Positions 48,479 through 57,627 of a stretch of DNA of 64,000 nucleotides are shown here, piece after piece. Within the stretch, counting starts at the first letter, position 1. Every line of letters starts with the position of its first letter. The translations under genes and the position numbers were made by a program. Origin of the DNA: Lysinibacillus sphaericus (GTDB lineage: Bacteria > Bacillota > Bacilli > Bacillales_A > Planococcaceae). Under the pieces are notes generated by a model. It had not been told where the DNA came from. It saw only the letters and a list, made by a program, of their open reading frames with translations, and did no database searches. The DNA lies in the NCBI RefSeq assembly GCF_002982115.1, contig NZ_CP019980.1:628001-692000 (forward strand), in the 5' to 3' direction.

Positions 48479-49972
48479 ATGTTGAATATTTTAATCTTTA
48501 GCGTGTACTTAATTTTTATTTATTATATTGGTTATAAGGGGTATAAACGCGTTAATACGGCAGAAGATTTAATCGTAGCCGGATGGAGCATGCCTCTCTC
48601 AGTTGTGACGGGAAGTTTAATTGCGGCTTTATTAGCCGCTCCGTTCTTTTTTGCAGCTGTCGGTTCTGGTTATACGAGTGGCGGCTTTGAGGGATCAGCG
48701 ACGATGGGTGGTTTAGGGACCTGTATGATTCTTGGTGCGCTTATATGGACCAAACCGCTTAGAAGATTAAAAGGATGGACATTAGCAGACTACTATGGCT
48801 TAAGATATGGTAGTAAAAAGTTAGGAGCTTACACAGGGATTGTAATGGCTATCGCCTTTGGAATCTTTAATGCAGCAGCTTTAACGGTTGGTGGAACGTA
48901 TATTATCCAGCAATTGCTACAAATAGATTTTGTTCCAGCAGCATTATTATTTGTATCGTTAACAGCACTGTATTCTGTAATTGGCGGTTTATGGGCTGTA
49001 GCCTACACAGAAATCGTACAAGGTGCGCTAGCAGTAGCTGGTATTTTAGGTATTACCATTTTTGTGTTTATTTATTATCCTGATGTGACGTTTAATCCGG
49101 AGTGGTGGAATATAAGTGAATTGTTTAATAAGGCAGGAGCTGAATTTTGGACGTTATATCTTGTATTAGCGCTTGGTGATATCCCTGCTGTTGACTTAGG
49201 TCAAAGGGTAGCCGCCGCGAAAAGTCCAAAAGTAGCACAACGCAGTATGATTATAGCTGGTATCGTTATTATAGCGATTAGTTGGATTCCTGGCATGTTA
49301 GGTGAAGCCTTTAAAACAATTTATCCTAATAGCACAAATCCAGAAACGTTAATGCTAGCATTTGCACAAGGATACTTTCCTCCTCTTTTAGCTGCAATCT
49401 TTTTAACAGCAATGGCAGCGATGGGAATGTCGACTGTTGCCGCATGTTATGTTGCAACTTCTGGTATTATCACAAAGAATATTTATTTAGACTTTATTAA
49501 TCGTAATCCTAATCCTAAAAATTTATTGAGATTTTCAAGACTTGTGATTTTAAGCAGTGCAGTATTAGGCTTAATCTTGGCTGTTAGCTTCCAAAAAGTA
49601 ATTGATTTAGCTTACTTAGCTTGGGACGTAATATTCGTGACGATTTTTTGGCCAATTGTCTTAGGTCCATTTTGGAAGCGGGTCAGTACGCCAGCTGTCT
49701 GGGCAAGTATATCGGTCGGGCTGATCTATTATATAATCACAACACTAACTTTTGTACCTAGTTTATCCATACAGTCTGAAGGCTTTATAGGTTTAATAAA
49801 CGAATTATGGCAGGCACCTGTTTTCTCTGGAGTAGTCATTTCAGGTATAACGATAGTGATTGTCAGTTTGCTTGTGCCACCTTCACAACATGTGCTAGAT
49901 ATGCATAAAATTGAAAAAGATAAAACATTAGATAATGTAGGCAGTAAGGACGAGCTAGTGAAACAACAATAA
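48479..49972 (+). CDS. Sodium:solute symporter family protein
   Basis: 497-aa SSS-family transporter with about 13 hydrophobic helices. Early segments YYIGYKGYKRVNTAEDLIVAGWSMPL and GWTLADYYGLRYGSKKLGAYTG near residue 100, plus ALGDIPAVDLGQRVAAAKSP near residue 232, are family-like. Relatives move sugars, amino acids, proline or organic acids with Na+; the substrate is not readable here. It shares an operon with the chemoreceptor and SDR, so the three may sense, import and convert one compound. AAGGAG precedes the ATG. Confidence 0.88.
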   Translation: MLNILIFSVYLIFIYYIGYKGYKRVNTAEDLIVAGWSMPLSVVTGSLIAALLAAPFFFAAVGSGYTSGGFEGSATMGGLGTCMILGALIWTKPLRRLKGWTLADYYGLRYGSKKLGAYTGIVMAIAFGIFNAAALTVGGTYIIQQLLQIDFVPAALLFVSLTALYSVIGGLWAVAYTEIVQGALAVAGILGITIFVFIYYPDVTFNPEWWNISELFNKAGAEFWTLYLVLALGDIPAVDLGQRVAAAKSPKVAQRSMIIAGIVIIAISWIPGMLGEAFKTIYPNSTNPETLMLAFAQGYFPPLLAAIFLTAMAAMGMSTVAACYVATSGIITKNIYLDFINRNPNPKNLLRFSRLVILSSAVLGLILAVSFQKVIDLAYLAWDVIFVTIFWPIVLGPFWKRVSTPAVWASISVGLIYYIITTLTFVPSLSIQSEGFIGLINELWQAPVFSGVVISGITIVIVSLLVPPSQHVLDMHKIEKDKTLDNVGSKDELVKQQ

Positions 49973-50005
49973 GCTCTGTGTTAGCTTAAAAAGACTTGTT
50001 CAACA

Positions 50006-50045
50006 ACACGAAACACTTGAGGATACCAGTGTTTCGTGTTTTTTT
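50006..50045 (+). terminator. Terminator of the chemoreceptor-SDR-symporter operon
   Basis: ACACGAAACACT (50006-50017) pairs perfectly with AGTGTTTCGTGT (50028-50039), 10-nt loop, then seven Ts. It lies 33 bp after the symporter stop. Confidence 0.9.
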
Positions 50046-50146
50046 ATTATCCAAAAATGAAGAATGAAAAGAGAGATAGCTGAATAAGATTTCTACTATA
50101 GAGATGTATTTTCCCTATCTATTATTTTGTTGAAAGTGGGATAATA

Positions 50147-50839
50147 ATGAAAACAATCTTTCTAGTATTGTTAGGTACGATATATTTGTTTTTAGCAATG
50201 GCAATGGATGCTGAATTCATAAAAAAATTGTACTTTTTAATTGGCATAACCTTAGTCATCATTGGCGTAATACGTTTTATTAAATGGAAATATCATACTT
50301 TTAGAATAATGGCGGAGCGTAAAAGTGCAAGTGAAGAAGAGTTAAAGAATATCCCTCATACCCATGGCATCATTGCAAGTGATGCTTTACATGCATTATT
50401 ACTGAATGAGCAATCCAAAACACTTATACTGGCAGTTAAAGAAGATTGGGAAGCAGAACTAGTAAAGAAAGAAGTCCGTTTTAATGAAATTTATGAGGTA
50501 GCGATTGTAGAGGACGGTCATATTGTGGCAAGAACTAGTAATGGTTTGTTTAGTGACTCTTTACTAGCGGGGGATCATCATGTTTTAGTAGAAGAAGCGG
50601 AGATTGAGGAAGAAGCATGTGAGGAACAGGAAGTGTCCCAATTAGCTTTAAAAATGGTGGTAGACAATCTAAGCGATCCAATTATAGAGTATATCTTTTT
50701 AGAACAAGAGGATGGCATTTCAATAGAAGATGATACGTATATCGAAGCAATGGCGTTGTGTGAACAATGGTATCAAAAGGTCAGTATTATTATCAAGCAC
50801 TATGAATTAGAGCGAGTACCTATCCGACATTGGCAATAA
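50147..50839 (+). CDS. Unrecognised membrane-anchored acidic protein
   Basis: 230 aa. Two hydrophobic helices at the N-terminus (IFLVLLGTIYLFLAMAM and LYFLIGITLVIIGVIRFI) followed by a soluble, strongly acidic domain (VLVEEAEIEEEACEEQEVSQ). No family recognised. The gene stands alone, with a terminator shared with the convergent chemoreceptor gene. No clear ribosome site is visible before ATG 50147 (GAAAGTGGG is the closest). Confidence 0.72.
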   Translation: MKTIFLVLLGTIYLFLAMAMDAEFIKKLYFLIGITLVIIGVIRFIKWKYHTFRIMAERKSASEEELKNIPHTHGIIASDALHALLLNEQSKTLILAVKEDWEAELVKKEVRFNEIYEVAIVEDGHIVARTSNGLFSDSLLAGDHHVLVEEAEIEEEACEEQEVSQLALKMVVDNLSDPIIEYIFLEQEDGISIEDDTYIEAMALCEQWYQKVSIIIKHYELERVPIRHWQ

Positions 50840-50868
50840 TCCTATATTAGATGTCATCTAGCCTAATA

Positions 50869-50903
50869 AAAAAGCTATCACGAAGACATTCGGATAGCTT
50901 TTT
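50869..50903. terminator. Bidirectional terminator between convergent genes
   Basis: AAAAAGCTATC (50869-50879) pairs with GATAGCTTTTT (50893-50903). The loop itself closes with CGAA/TTCG around GACA. A- and T-runs on the flanks serve both strands. Confidence 0.9.
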
Positions 50904-50910
50904 CCTTGTA

Positions 50911-52605
50911 TTAAAGTGTGAATTTTTGTAGTTGTGTGTTTAGCTCTTCAGCCATTTCAGCTAATTGATTGGCACTCTTTGAAATTTCATCCATTGTTGC
51001 AGCTGTTTCTTCAACAGTGGCCGTTGTTTGCTCAACACCAGCAGCGGATTCTTGTGAAATAGAAGCCATTTCATCAATCGAGCCATTAATCGCTTCGGAA
51101 TGTTGGGAAATTTTTGTTAAGTTATTTGAAATCACATTAATATTGTTATTCATATCCTCGATCGCTTGAGAAATTTGATCGAATGTATGATTCGTTTGAT
51201 TTAATTGTGCTGTTCCTTTTTTTACTTCTTCATAACCAGATTGAAGGGAATTTGTGACATTGCCTGTTTCGCTTTGAATGCGATGAACGATTGTTGAAAT
51301 ATCTGTCACAGAGAATTGTACTTGTTCTGCCAGCTTACGCACTTCATCGGCAACTACTGCAAAGCCTTTGCCATGTTCTCCTGCACGTGCCGCTTCGATG
51401 GCAGCATTTAAAGCAAGCAAATTCGTTTGGTTAGAAATTTCATCGATTACAGAAACCAATTTTGAAATTTCAGCAGACTGTTCGTTTAAACCTTCTACCT
51501 TTTTTACGGAATCTAACACAATGTCATTAATAGTTGCCATTTGTTGTGTAGATTGAACCATTAATGTTTTCCCTGTGTTTGTTAAATCATGTACTTGCCC
51601 CGAATGCTCTTTCAACTCAATGCCTTCTTGCGTTGTTTCATAGATATGGCGTTGGAACGTTGTCATAGTTTCAGCTAAATCGCTAGCTGTAGAGGCTTGT
51701 GTTTCTGTTCCAGTCGCAAGCTCTTGCATGGTATAGGAAATTTGTTCAGTACCAGTCTGAACTTCATTAGAAGATTGCGCTAATTCCTCACTGCTTGCAG
51801 CTACCGTTTCAGATACATTATGAATAGAGCTAATCGTATCTTTTAATTTTTCATTCAGGTCATTGGCAGAAAGCATTAAGTGACCAATCTCATCTTGACG
51901 GGTAACGGAGAACTTTTCATTGCGTAAATTTCCATCAGCTAGTTCCCTCATATGATGGGAAACTACAGAGATCGGTTTAGAAATTCTACTTGCCGTAAAA
52001 ATAGCGATAAGAATTCCTATAACCGATAAGATGATACTTACAATGACCCCAACGGTATTATTGCTTGAACTAGTTGATACGACATCGTTGCCAACCTTCG
52101 TAATGGCTTCGGCGCGTTTATCAGCTACTTCTTCATAGCCAGTGCGCACTTCAGTTACAAGATGATTGATAGCTGTTAAATTTTCTAACGCTAATTGTTT
52201 ATCACCTTGCTTATATACTTCAAATACTTCACTATTTACTCGGTTGCTCCATTCACGGGCCATTTCTACGAGTTTTTCCCGTTCGGGCGTATTTTCATAC
52301 TTTTCGACGATAAGGTTATTATCTTCAGCAATTTTACGGTATTCATTAAACGTCTCTATGTATTTTTCATCACCGGATACAACATAACTTAAGGCGGCAG
52401 ATAATCGGACACTTGTAGACATTGCTAGATTTTTACTTGCGGTTAACACAATTAAATCTTCTTCAACGAGGACTTTAGCCTGTTTTTCCATGTTGGTATT
52501 AGAAAAATAAGTATACGTAGTAAAACAAGCAAATAATACTAATAACATAATAAATGTACTTAATAAACGTGCTTTAATTGTTTTAAATTGAAATAAACGA
52601 TTCAT
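50911..52605 (-). CDS. Methyl-accepting chemotaxis protein with four-helix-bundle sensor
   Basis: 564 aa from ATG 52605, which has AAAGGA at a proper distance; the in-frame ATG at 52614 touches that site. Membrane helices near residues 13-32 and 185-207 enclose an all-helical extracellular domain ([20 protein letters not shown]..., 4HB_MCP type). HAMP ([21 protein letters not shown]) and a signalling domain with [20 protein letters not shown] follow. It is the third chemoreceptor in 12 kb. No riboswitch and no sigma-D promoter were found upstream. Confidence 0.93.
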   Translation of the reverse strand: MNRLFQFKTIKARLLSTFIMLLVLFACFTTYTYFSNTNMEKQAKVLVEEDLIVLTASKNLAMSTSVRLSAALSYVVSGDEKYIETFNEYRKIAEDNNLIVEKYENTPEREKLVEMAREWSNRVNSEVFEVYKQGDKQLALENLTAINHLVTEVRTGYEEVADKRAEAITKVGNDVVSTSSSNNTVGVIVSIILSVIGILIAIFTASRISKPISVVSHHMRELADGNLRNEKFSVTRQDEIGHLMLSANDLNEKLKDTISSIHNVSETVAASSEELAQSSNEVQTGTEQISYTMQELATGTETQASTASDLAETMTTFQRHIYETTQEGIELKEHSGQVHDLTNTGKTLMVQSTQQMATINDIVLDSVKKVEGLNEQSAEISKLVSVIDEISNQTNLLALNAAIEAARAGEHGKGFAVVADEVRKLAEQVQFSVTDISTIVHRIQSETGNVTNSLQSGYEEVKKGTAQLNQTNHTFDQISQAIEDMNNNINVISNNLTKISQHSEAINGSIDEMASISQESAAGVEQTTATVEETAATMDEISKSANQLAEMAEELNTQLQKFTL

Positions 52606-52865
52606 TTTTTCCATCCTTTAGCTTTTTCTTTAAAACTTATCCTACTCTATTTATTCTATTACTATTTCAAAAGAAAAGTAGAATTTTTTTGTTGAAAATA
52701 CTAAAAAAGGTTTTTTGGCATAATTTAATTCATATTTTTCAAATATTTTTGTCTGTTTGCTAAAGGTGTGTATCTAATTACCTATTGTCATGGTGTTTTT
52801 AGAAAAAATAAATTTGACAATACTATACAATTTTTCACAAGTTCTATAGAGGATATCAAAAAACT

Positions 52866-53097
52866 GCAAGAGGCTGGGATAAAAGAGAAAAAGTGTTAGA
52901 TGAACCGAATCAATCTAACACTTTTTTGCTATGCCGTTGTTGCCCGCTACGGCGGTGCTTTCCGCTCAGCACCGTAAGCCGCAACCCGCGTCTTACATTG
53001 TGTGCTGTTCTGAGCAGGATTCACCGCCTCCGCTACCAACAACTAGTGAATTTAATTTATTGTAAAAGCAAGAATAGCTATTGTCCCAGCCTCTTGC
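52866..53097. repeat. 232-bp element bounded by 14-bp inverted repeats
   Basis: GCAAGAGGCTGGGA (52866-52879) and its exact reverse complement (53084-53097) enclose a non-coding block. Just inside is a hairpin, AAGTGTTAGAT (52891-52901) with ATCTAACACTT (52913-52923) and six Ts. Then comes a GC-rich part (52930-53030: CGGTGCT/AGCACCG, CGTAAGC-GCAACCCGCGTCTTAC) that resembles the repeats at 60.7-61.1 kb. No transposase is present. It fills the gap between two minus-strand genes; 52606-52865 holds only AT-rich sequence. Confidence 0.75.
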
Positions 53098-53154
53098 CTT
53101 GACTTAAGAGGTATCCATCTAATTTCGCTGTGAATGGAGCAGTTGCCTAGTTCT

Positions 53155-54150
53155 TTACTGCTTATCTTTTTTTGCTTGACGTTCCCATTGCAATAAAGAT
53201 GGATATGGATCAAATGCCCATTCTGTTCGACCATTAAATTTGTAAATGCCGTAATGAAGATGTGGAGGGAATTTTCCAGATGTGCCTTCTTTTCCATAAC
53301 CCGAGCTGCCTACATAACCGAGTACTTGCCCTGGTTCTACAACATCTCCAACCTTTATGTCCTTATGATAGCTCCCAAGATGGGCATAATAGTGATAAGA
53401 ATTATGGTTATCGCGAATGCCAATTCGCCAACCTCCGAATTGATTCCAGCCTTTGACTTCGACTACACCATAGGAAGTGGACAGTACAGGTGTCCCGTAG
53501 CCAGCAAAAATGTCAGTTCCCTCGTGGATTCGTCTGCCTCCCCAACCTCTATTATCACCCCAAGTACCTCTATAGCTGTAATCAGAGCGTGTTGGAATCG
53601 GGAATGTATGGGCATCCAGCTCAGTCGTTTTAAAATGTCTATACAAAGTGGAAATCGTGACGATTTGATTAACGGCTTCTTCACTTCTGTAGTATTCCCA
53701 TAAAGCAAGTTTAAAGTCTTCATCTGTAGAACCAAATTGACTTATATAACTAGCCATGGAGAAGATCACATCTACATCATCTGAAGGGCTTGCAATACCA
53801 TCCCCGTTGCCATCCAGTCCCATTCCACCAAAATAACTGATTGTTTCAGGTATCGTATCTTCCTTGACAGGATTTAATGCACCTGACCAATATTCATCAG
53901 AAAATTGAATGGCGATGAAGCCATCTCGTTTCGGGATATCTTTACGAACGGATTGAAGATTGCGCTCATATTGATCGATAGCCGCTAAAAAGTGCCATGG
54001 AATTAGTAATTCATCGAATTGTACGTAATAGGACATACGTTGCTGTAAAATTTCTTCATTACTCGGTCCTTCATTTGCCAGTGTAACCGTTGGGGGAAAA
54101 TAACTCCACAGCAGCATACATGTCAGAAGGAAAATTAAATAACGATTCAA
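53155..54150 (-). CDS. lytH: M23 peptidase, LytH-like (L-Ala-D-Glu endopeptidase)
   Basis: 331 aa. A signal peptide (MNRYLIFLLTCMLLWSYFPP) is followed by an N-terminal domain similar to the lytic-transglycosylase-type region (FGGMGLDGNGDGIASPSDDVDVIFSMA) and a LytM/M23 zinc peptidase domain. In the latter zinc ligands lie in RRIHEGTDIFAGYG near residue 215 and PPHLHYGIYK near residue 300. It closely matches B. subtilis LytH (YunA), a sporulation enzyme that trims peptide side chains in spore cortex. That role is inferred from family and from nearby sporulation genes. Confidence 0.87.
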   Translation of the reverse strand: MNRYLIFLLTCMLLWSYFPPTVTLANEGPSNEEILQQRMSYYVQFDELLIPWHFLAAIDQYERNLQSVRKDIPKRDGFIAIQFSDEYWSGALNPVKEDTIPETISYFGGMGLDGNGDGIASPSDDVDVIFSMASYISQFGSTDEDFKLALWEYYRSEEAVNQIVTISTLYRHFKTTELDAHTFPIPTRSDYSYRGTWGDNRGWGGRRIHEGTDIFAGYGTPVLSTSYGVVEVKGWNQFGGWRIGIRDNHNSYHYYAHLGSYHKDIKVGDVVEPGQVLGYVGSSGYGKEGTSGKFPPHLHYGIYKFNGRTEWAFDPYPSLLQWERQAKKDKQ

Positions 54151-54344
54151 AATTGGACCTCCTTTCTACAGATTAGAATAACCGAAATTTTATATTTCAT
54201 AAGTCCACTTTAAATGCAGTAAATCCCTTTTATGTAGCGAGAAAAAAACTTGAACAATAAGAAGAAACTAATTCAATGAAAAAGTAATGGGTATCATAAT
54301 GTATCTAACTTCATACTATGTTATAAATCAAGCCCTGAAAGAAT

Positions 54345-54377
54345 GGAGGGAAGGCTATCAACATTTTAGATAAAGTG
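54345..54377 (+). other. Start region of prkA: good ribosome site without an AUG/GUG/UUG at the right place
   Basis: GGAGGG (54345-54350) lies 6 nt before ATC (54357) and 12 nt before ATT (54363), both in frame with prkA. The first standard start, GTG at 54375, has no Shine-Dalgarno sequence. The upstream codons read I-N-I-L-D-K-V-K-S-Y-R, which lines up with M-D-I-L-K-K-I-E-K-Y-R of B. subtilis PrkA as I remember it. Translation may start at the ATC codon. Confidence 0.5.
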
Positions 54378-56252
54378 AAGAGCTATCGCGAAGAAGAAAA
54401 TCGACTGAAGTGGGAAGGTACATTTGCAGATTATTTACGCATCATTAAGGAAAGACCTGAAGTTGCTCAAACAGCCCATTCTCGCGTCTACAATATGATT
54501 AAAAGCGCAGGTGTAGAGGAACGCGATGGGCAAAAGATGTATCAATTTTTCGGAAAAGAAATTTTTGGGCTTGAATCAGCAATTGAAAGACTGGTGGAGG
54601 AATATTTCCATCCAGCAGCAAGAAGATTAGATGTTAGAAAACGGATTTTATTATTGATGGGGCCTGTAAGTGGAGGAAAGTCAACAATCGTAACATTGTT
54701 AAAGCGAGGACTTGAACAATTCTCGCGCACGGAAGAGGGAGCAGTTTATGCAATTAAGGGATGTCCAATGCATGAGGACCCTCTGCATTTAATTCCACAT
54801 CATTTACGTAATGACTTTTTTGAAGAGTATGGAATACGAATTGAGGGCAGCTTATCGCCTTTAAATACGATGCGTCTTGAAAAAGAATACGAAGGACGTA
54901 TTGAAAATGTCATTATTGAGCGTATCACTTTTTCTGAAGACAAACGTGTGGGCATAGGAACCTTCACACCTTCTGACCCAAAATCTCAAGATATTGCAGA
55001 TTTAACGGGGAGCATTGATTTCTCGACTATTGGCGTATTTGGCTCAGAGTCGGACCCTCGTGCTTATCGCTTTGATGGAGAGTTAAATAAGGCGAACCGA
55101 GGAATGATGGAATTCCAAGAAATGTTGAAATTAGACGAAAAGTTTTTATGGAATCTGTTGTCACTGACGCAGGAAGGGAATTTTAAGGCAGGAAGATTCG
55201 CTTTAATAAGTGCCGATGAATTAATTGTTGCCCATACAAATGAAACGGAATATCGTTCCTTTATTTCGAACAAAAAGAACGAAGCGTTACATTCCCGTAT
55301 TATTGTTATGCCAATTCCATATAACCTAAAAGTGAGCGAGGAAGAACACATTTATGAAAAAATGATTAATGAAAGTGATATGGCTCATGTTCATATTGCA
55401 CCACATGCATTGAAGGCCGCAGCAATCTTTTCGGTCCTAACAAGGCTAGAAGTTCCGAAAAAACAAGGTGTGGATCTTATTAAAAAAATGCGCTTGTACG
55501 ACGGAGAAAATGTGGAGGGATTTAATTCCGTTGACTTAGAGGAACTGAAAAAAGAGTTTCCTAACGAAGGCATGAACGGTATTGATCCACGGTATATTAT
55601 TAACCGTATTTCATCAGCAATCATTCGCAAAGAAATACCATCTATTAATGCATTGGATGTGTTGCGAGCACTGAAAGATGGTCTTGATCAGCATGCTTCT
55701 ATATCTCAAGAAGATCGAGAAAAATATATGAACTATATTGCTGTTGCAAGAAGAGAGTACGATGAAATTGCGAAAAATGAAGTGCAAAAAGCGTTTGTCT
55801 ACTCGTACGAAGAATCTGCCAAAACATTAATGAATAATTATCTCGATAATGTAGAGGCATTTTGTAATAAAAATAAAATATTTGATCGCTTAACTGGCGA
55901 AGAAATGAATCCAGATGAAAAACTAATGCGTTCCATAGAAGAGCAAATTGGCATTTCTGAAAATGCGAAAAAAGCGTTCCGTGAGGAAATATTAATTCGC
56001 ATTTCAGCTTACGCAAGAAATGGCAAGCGTTTTGACTATAATTCTCATGAGAGATTACGAGAAGCAATCCAAAAGAAACTGTTTGCTGATTTGAAAGACA
56101 TCGTAAAAATTACAACGTCTTCCAAAATGCCTGATGAGTCACAACTGAAGAAAATCAATGAAGTTGTAGCAAGGCTTGTTGATGAGCATGGCTATAACAC
56201 AACATCGGCGAATGAATTATTACAATATGTAGGTAGTTTGTTAAACCGTTAA
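54375..56252 (+). CDS. prkA: PrkA AAA+ serine protein kinase/protease-type sporulation protein
   Basis: 625 aa from the GTG; 631 aa if translation begins at ATC 54357. AAA+ domain with Walker A LLMGPVSGGKSTIV near residue 92, and strongly conserved PrkA segments YAIKGCPMHEDPLHLIPHH near 130, SQDIADLTGSIDFSTIG near 200 and FISNKKNEALHSRI near 297. The C-terminal part is PrkA-type. In B. subtilis it acts in sporulation; the E. coli homologue YeaG works with YeaH and YcgB, whose counterparts (yhbH, spoVR) follow here. A terminator separates it from yhbH, so they may be distinct transcripts. Confidence 0.95.
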   Translation: MKSYREEENRLKWEGTFADYLRIIKERPEVAQTAHSRVYNMIKSAGVEERDGQKMYQFFGKEIFGLESAIERLVEEYFHPAARRLDVRKRILLLMGPVSGGKSTIVTLLKRGLEQFSRTEEGAVYAIKGCPMHEDPLHLIPHHLRNDFFEEYGIRIEGSLSPLNTMRLEKEYEGRIENVIIERITFSEDKRVGIGTFTPSDPKSQDIADLTGSIDFSTIGVFGSESDPRAYRFDGELNKANRGMMEFQEMLKLDEKFLWNLLSLTQEGNFKAGRFALISADELIVAHTNETEYRSFISNKKNEALHSRIIVMPIPYNLKVSEEEHIYEKMINESDMAHVHIAPHALKAAAIFSVLTRLEVPKKQGVDLIKKMRLYDGENVEGFNSVDLEELKKEFPNEGMNGIDPRYIINRISSAIIRKEIPSINALDVLRALKDGLDQHASISQEDREKYMNYIAVARREYDEIAKNEVQKAFVYSYEESAKTLMNNYLDNVEAFCNKNKIFDRLTGEEMNPDEKLMRSIEEQIGISENAKKAFREEILIRISAYARNGKRFDYNSHERLREAIQKKLFADLKDIVKITTSSKMPDESQLKKINEVVARLVDEHGYNTTSANELLQYVGSLLNR

Positions 56253-56299
56253 CCAATGCCAGTGACAATTATGCAGGGGCGTAATGAATCGTCGGAATA

Positions 56300-56330
56300 G
56301 GAGTGTCCCATTTTTTAGGGCACTCCTTTT
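56300..56330 (+). terminator. Terminator between prkA and yhbH
   Basis: GGAGTG-T-CCC (56300-56309) pairs with GGG-CACTCC (56318-56326) with one bulged T, 8-nt loop rich in T, then TTTT. Confidence 0.78.
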
Positions 56331-56410
56331 ATTTCTCTAAAAAAGTTCAAGAAAGCTGACTGCTAGCATAGGATAGAAAAAGCGAATTTGATAGATGGGT
56401 GAGGATAAAA

Positions 56411-57580
56411 ATGACTGAAAACGAAAATAAGCGATTTGTCATCTCTCAGGAAAATTGGTCCCTCCATCGTAAAGGGCACCAAGACCAACAACGTCATATG
56501 GAAAAAGTTAAAGATGCGATAAAAAACAATTTACCCGATTTAGTAAGTGAGGAAAGTATTGTTATGTCAAATGGCCGAGAGGTTATCAAAATACCTATAC
56601 GCTCCCTCGATGAATATAAAATTCGATATAACTATGATAATTCAAAGCATGTCGGTCAAGGACAAGGTGATAGTAGCGTGGGGGATGTTGTCGCACGCGA
56701 CGGTAGCAAGAGCAATCAAGGCAATGGCAATGGAAAAGAAGCTGGTGACAAGCCTGGTCAAGATTATTATGAAGCAGAAGTCAGCATGGAAGAAGTTCAA
56801 AATGTGTTGTTTAAAGAGCTAGAACTCCCTAATTTACAGCAAAAAGAAAAAGCAGATATTAAAACCGAAAAAATCGAATTCAATGATATAAGGAAAAAAG
56901 GGCTTATGGGCAATGTTGATAAGAAGCGTACCATTTTAAATGCGATCAAACGCAATGCCATGGAAGGGAATGCTCAAATTACGCCCATTCATAACGATGA
57001 TTTACGCTTTAAAACATGGGATGAAGTGGAGAGGCCTGAATCGAAGGCAGTCGTACTTGCAATGATGGATACAAGTGGTTCCATGGGCACTTTTGAAAAA
57101 TATTGTGCAAGAAGCTTTTTCTTTTGGATGACGAGATTTTTACGTTCGAAATATGAGACAGTGGAAATTGAATTTATTGCACATCATACAGAGGCAAAAG
57201 TGGTGACAGAAGAAGAGTTTTTCACAAAGGGAGAAAGTGGCGGAACGATTTGTTCATCTGCGTATATAAAAGCGTTAGAGTTAATACGCGATAAATATAA
57301 CCCAAGTCGTTACAATATTTACCCAGTTCATTTTTCGGATGGCGAGAACATTTCGATGGACAATGAGAAATGTTTAAAACTAGTGAGTGAATTGATGGAA
57401 GTATCGAGTATGTTTGGCTATGGAGAAGTAAATCAGCATAATCGTTTCTCGACGCTAATGTATACGTATAAAAAAATTGATGATCCAAAATTTAGGTATC
57501 ATATTTTAAAGAAAAAAGGCGATGTCTACGATGCCTTAAAAAGCTTTTTCCAAAAAACTGAAATGCAAAATGAAAATTAA
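56411..57580 (+). CDS. yhbH: YhbH / DUF444 sporulation protein
   Basis: 389 aa from ATG 56411, which follows GGGTGAGG; the in-frame GTG at 56399 overlaps that site. A Gly/Asn/Gln-rich linker (residues about 85-120) precedes a VWA-like domain: [21 protein letters not shown] (MIDAS DxSGS) near residue 222, then [12 protein letters not shown] and [16 protein letters not shown]. It is the partner of PrkA and SpoVR in the conserved YeaG-YeaH-YcgB set. B. subtilis yhbH mutants have sporulation defects. Confidence 0.95.
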   Translation: MTENENKRFVISQENWSLHRKGHQDQQRHMEKVKDAIKNNLPDLVSEESIVMSNGREVIKIPIRSLDEYKIRYNYDNSKHVGQGQGDSSVGDVVARDGSKSNQGNGNGKEAGDKPGQDYYEAEVSMEEVQNVLFKELELPNLQQKEKADIKTEKIEFNDIRKKGLMGNVDKKRTILNAIKRNAMEGNAQITPIHNDDLRFKTWDEVERPESKAVVLAMMDTSGSMGTFEKYCARSFFFWMTRFLRSKYETVEIEFIAHHTEAKVVTEEEFFTKGESGGTICSSAYIKALELIRDKYNPSRYNIYPVHFSDGENISMDNEKCLKLVSELMEVSSMFGYGEVNQHNRFSTLMYTYKKIDDPKFRYHILKKKGDVYDALKSFFQKTEMQNEN

Positions 57581-57627
57581 ATTGGAAGGTGTTAAGCCAT
57601 TCATTTCCGAAAGGAGGAGGCTGAAAA

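Noticed and set aside
52621-52865. Sigma-D (flagellar) promoter for the minus-strand chemoreceptor
   Set aside because: I looked for TAAA-N15-GCCGATAT on the minus strand and found no acceptable match.
52893-53102. 69-aa frame with Cys/Arg-rich product in the repeat element
   Set aside because: It runs across the hairpin and GC-rich repeat of the 232-bp element and reflects repeat sequence, not a gene.
53254-53703. 149-aa plus-strand frame opposite lytH
   Set aside because: Antisense shadow of the M23 peptidase gene, whose catalytic motifs are intact on the minus strand.
54291-54319. Sigma-E promoter upstream of prkA (CATACTAT at 54312)
   Set aside because: The -10-like element is reasonable, but no matching -35 at the expected spacing could be found, so it is not listed as a feature.
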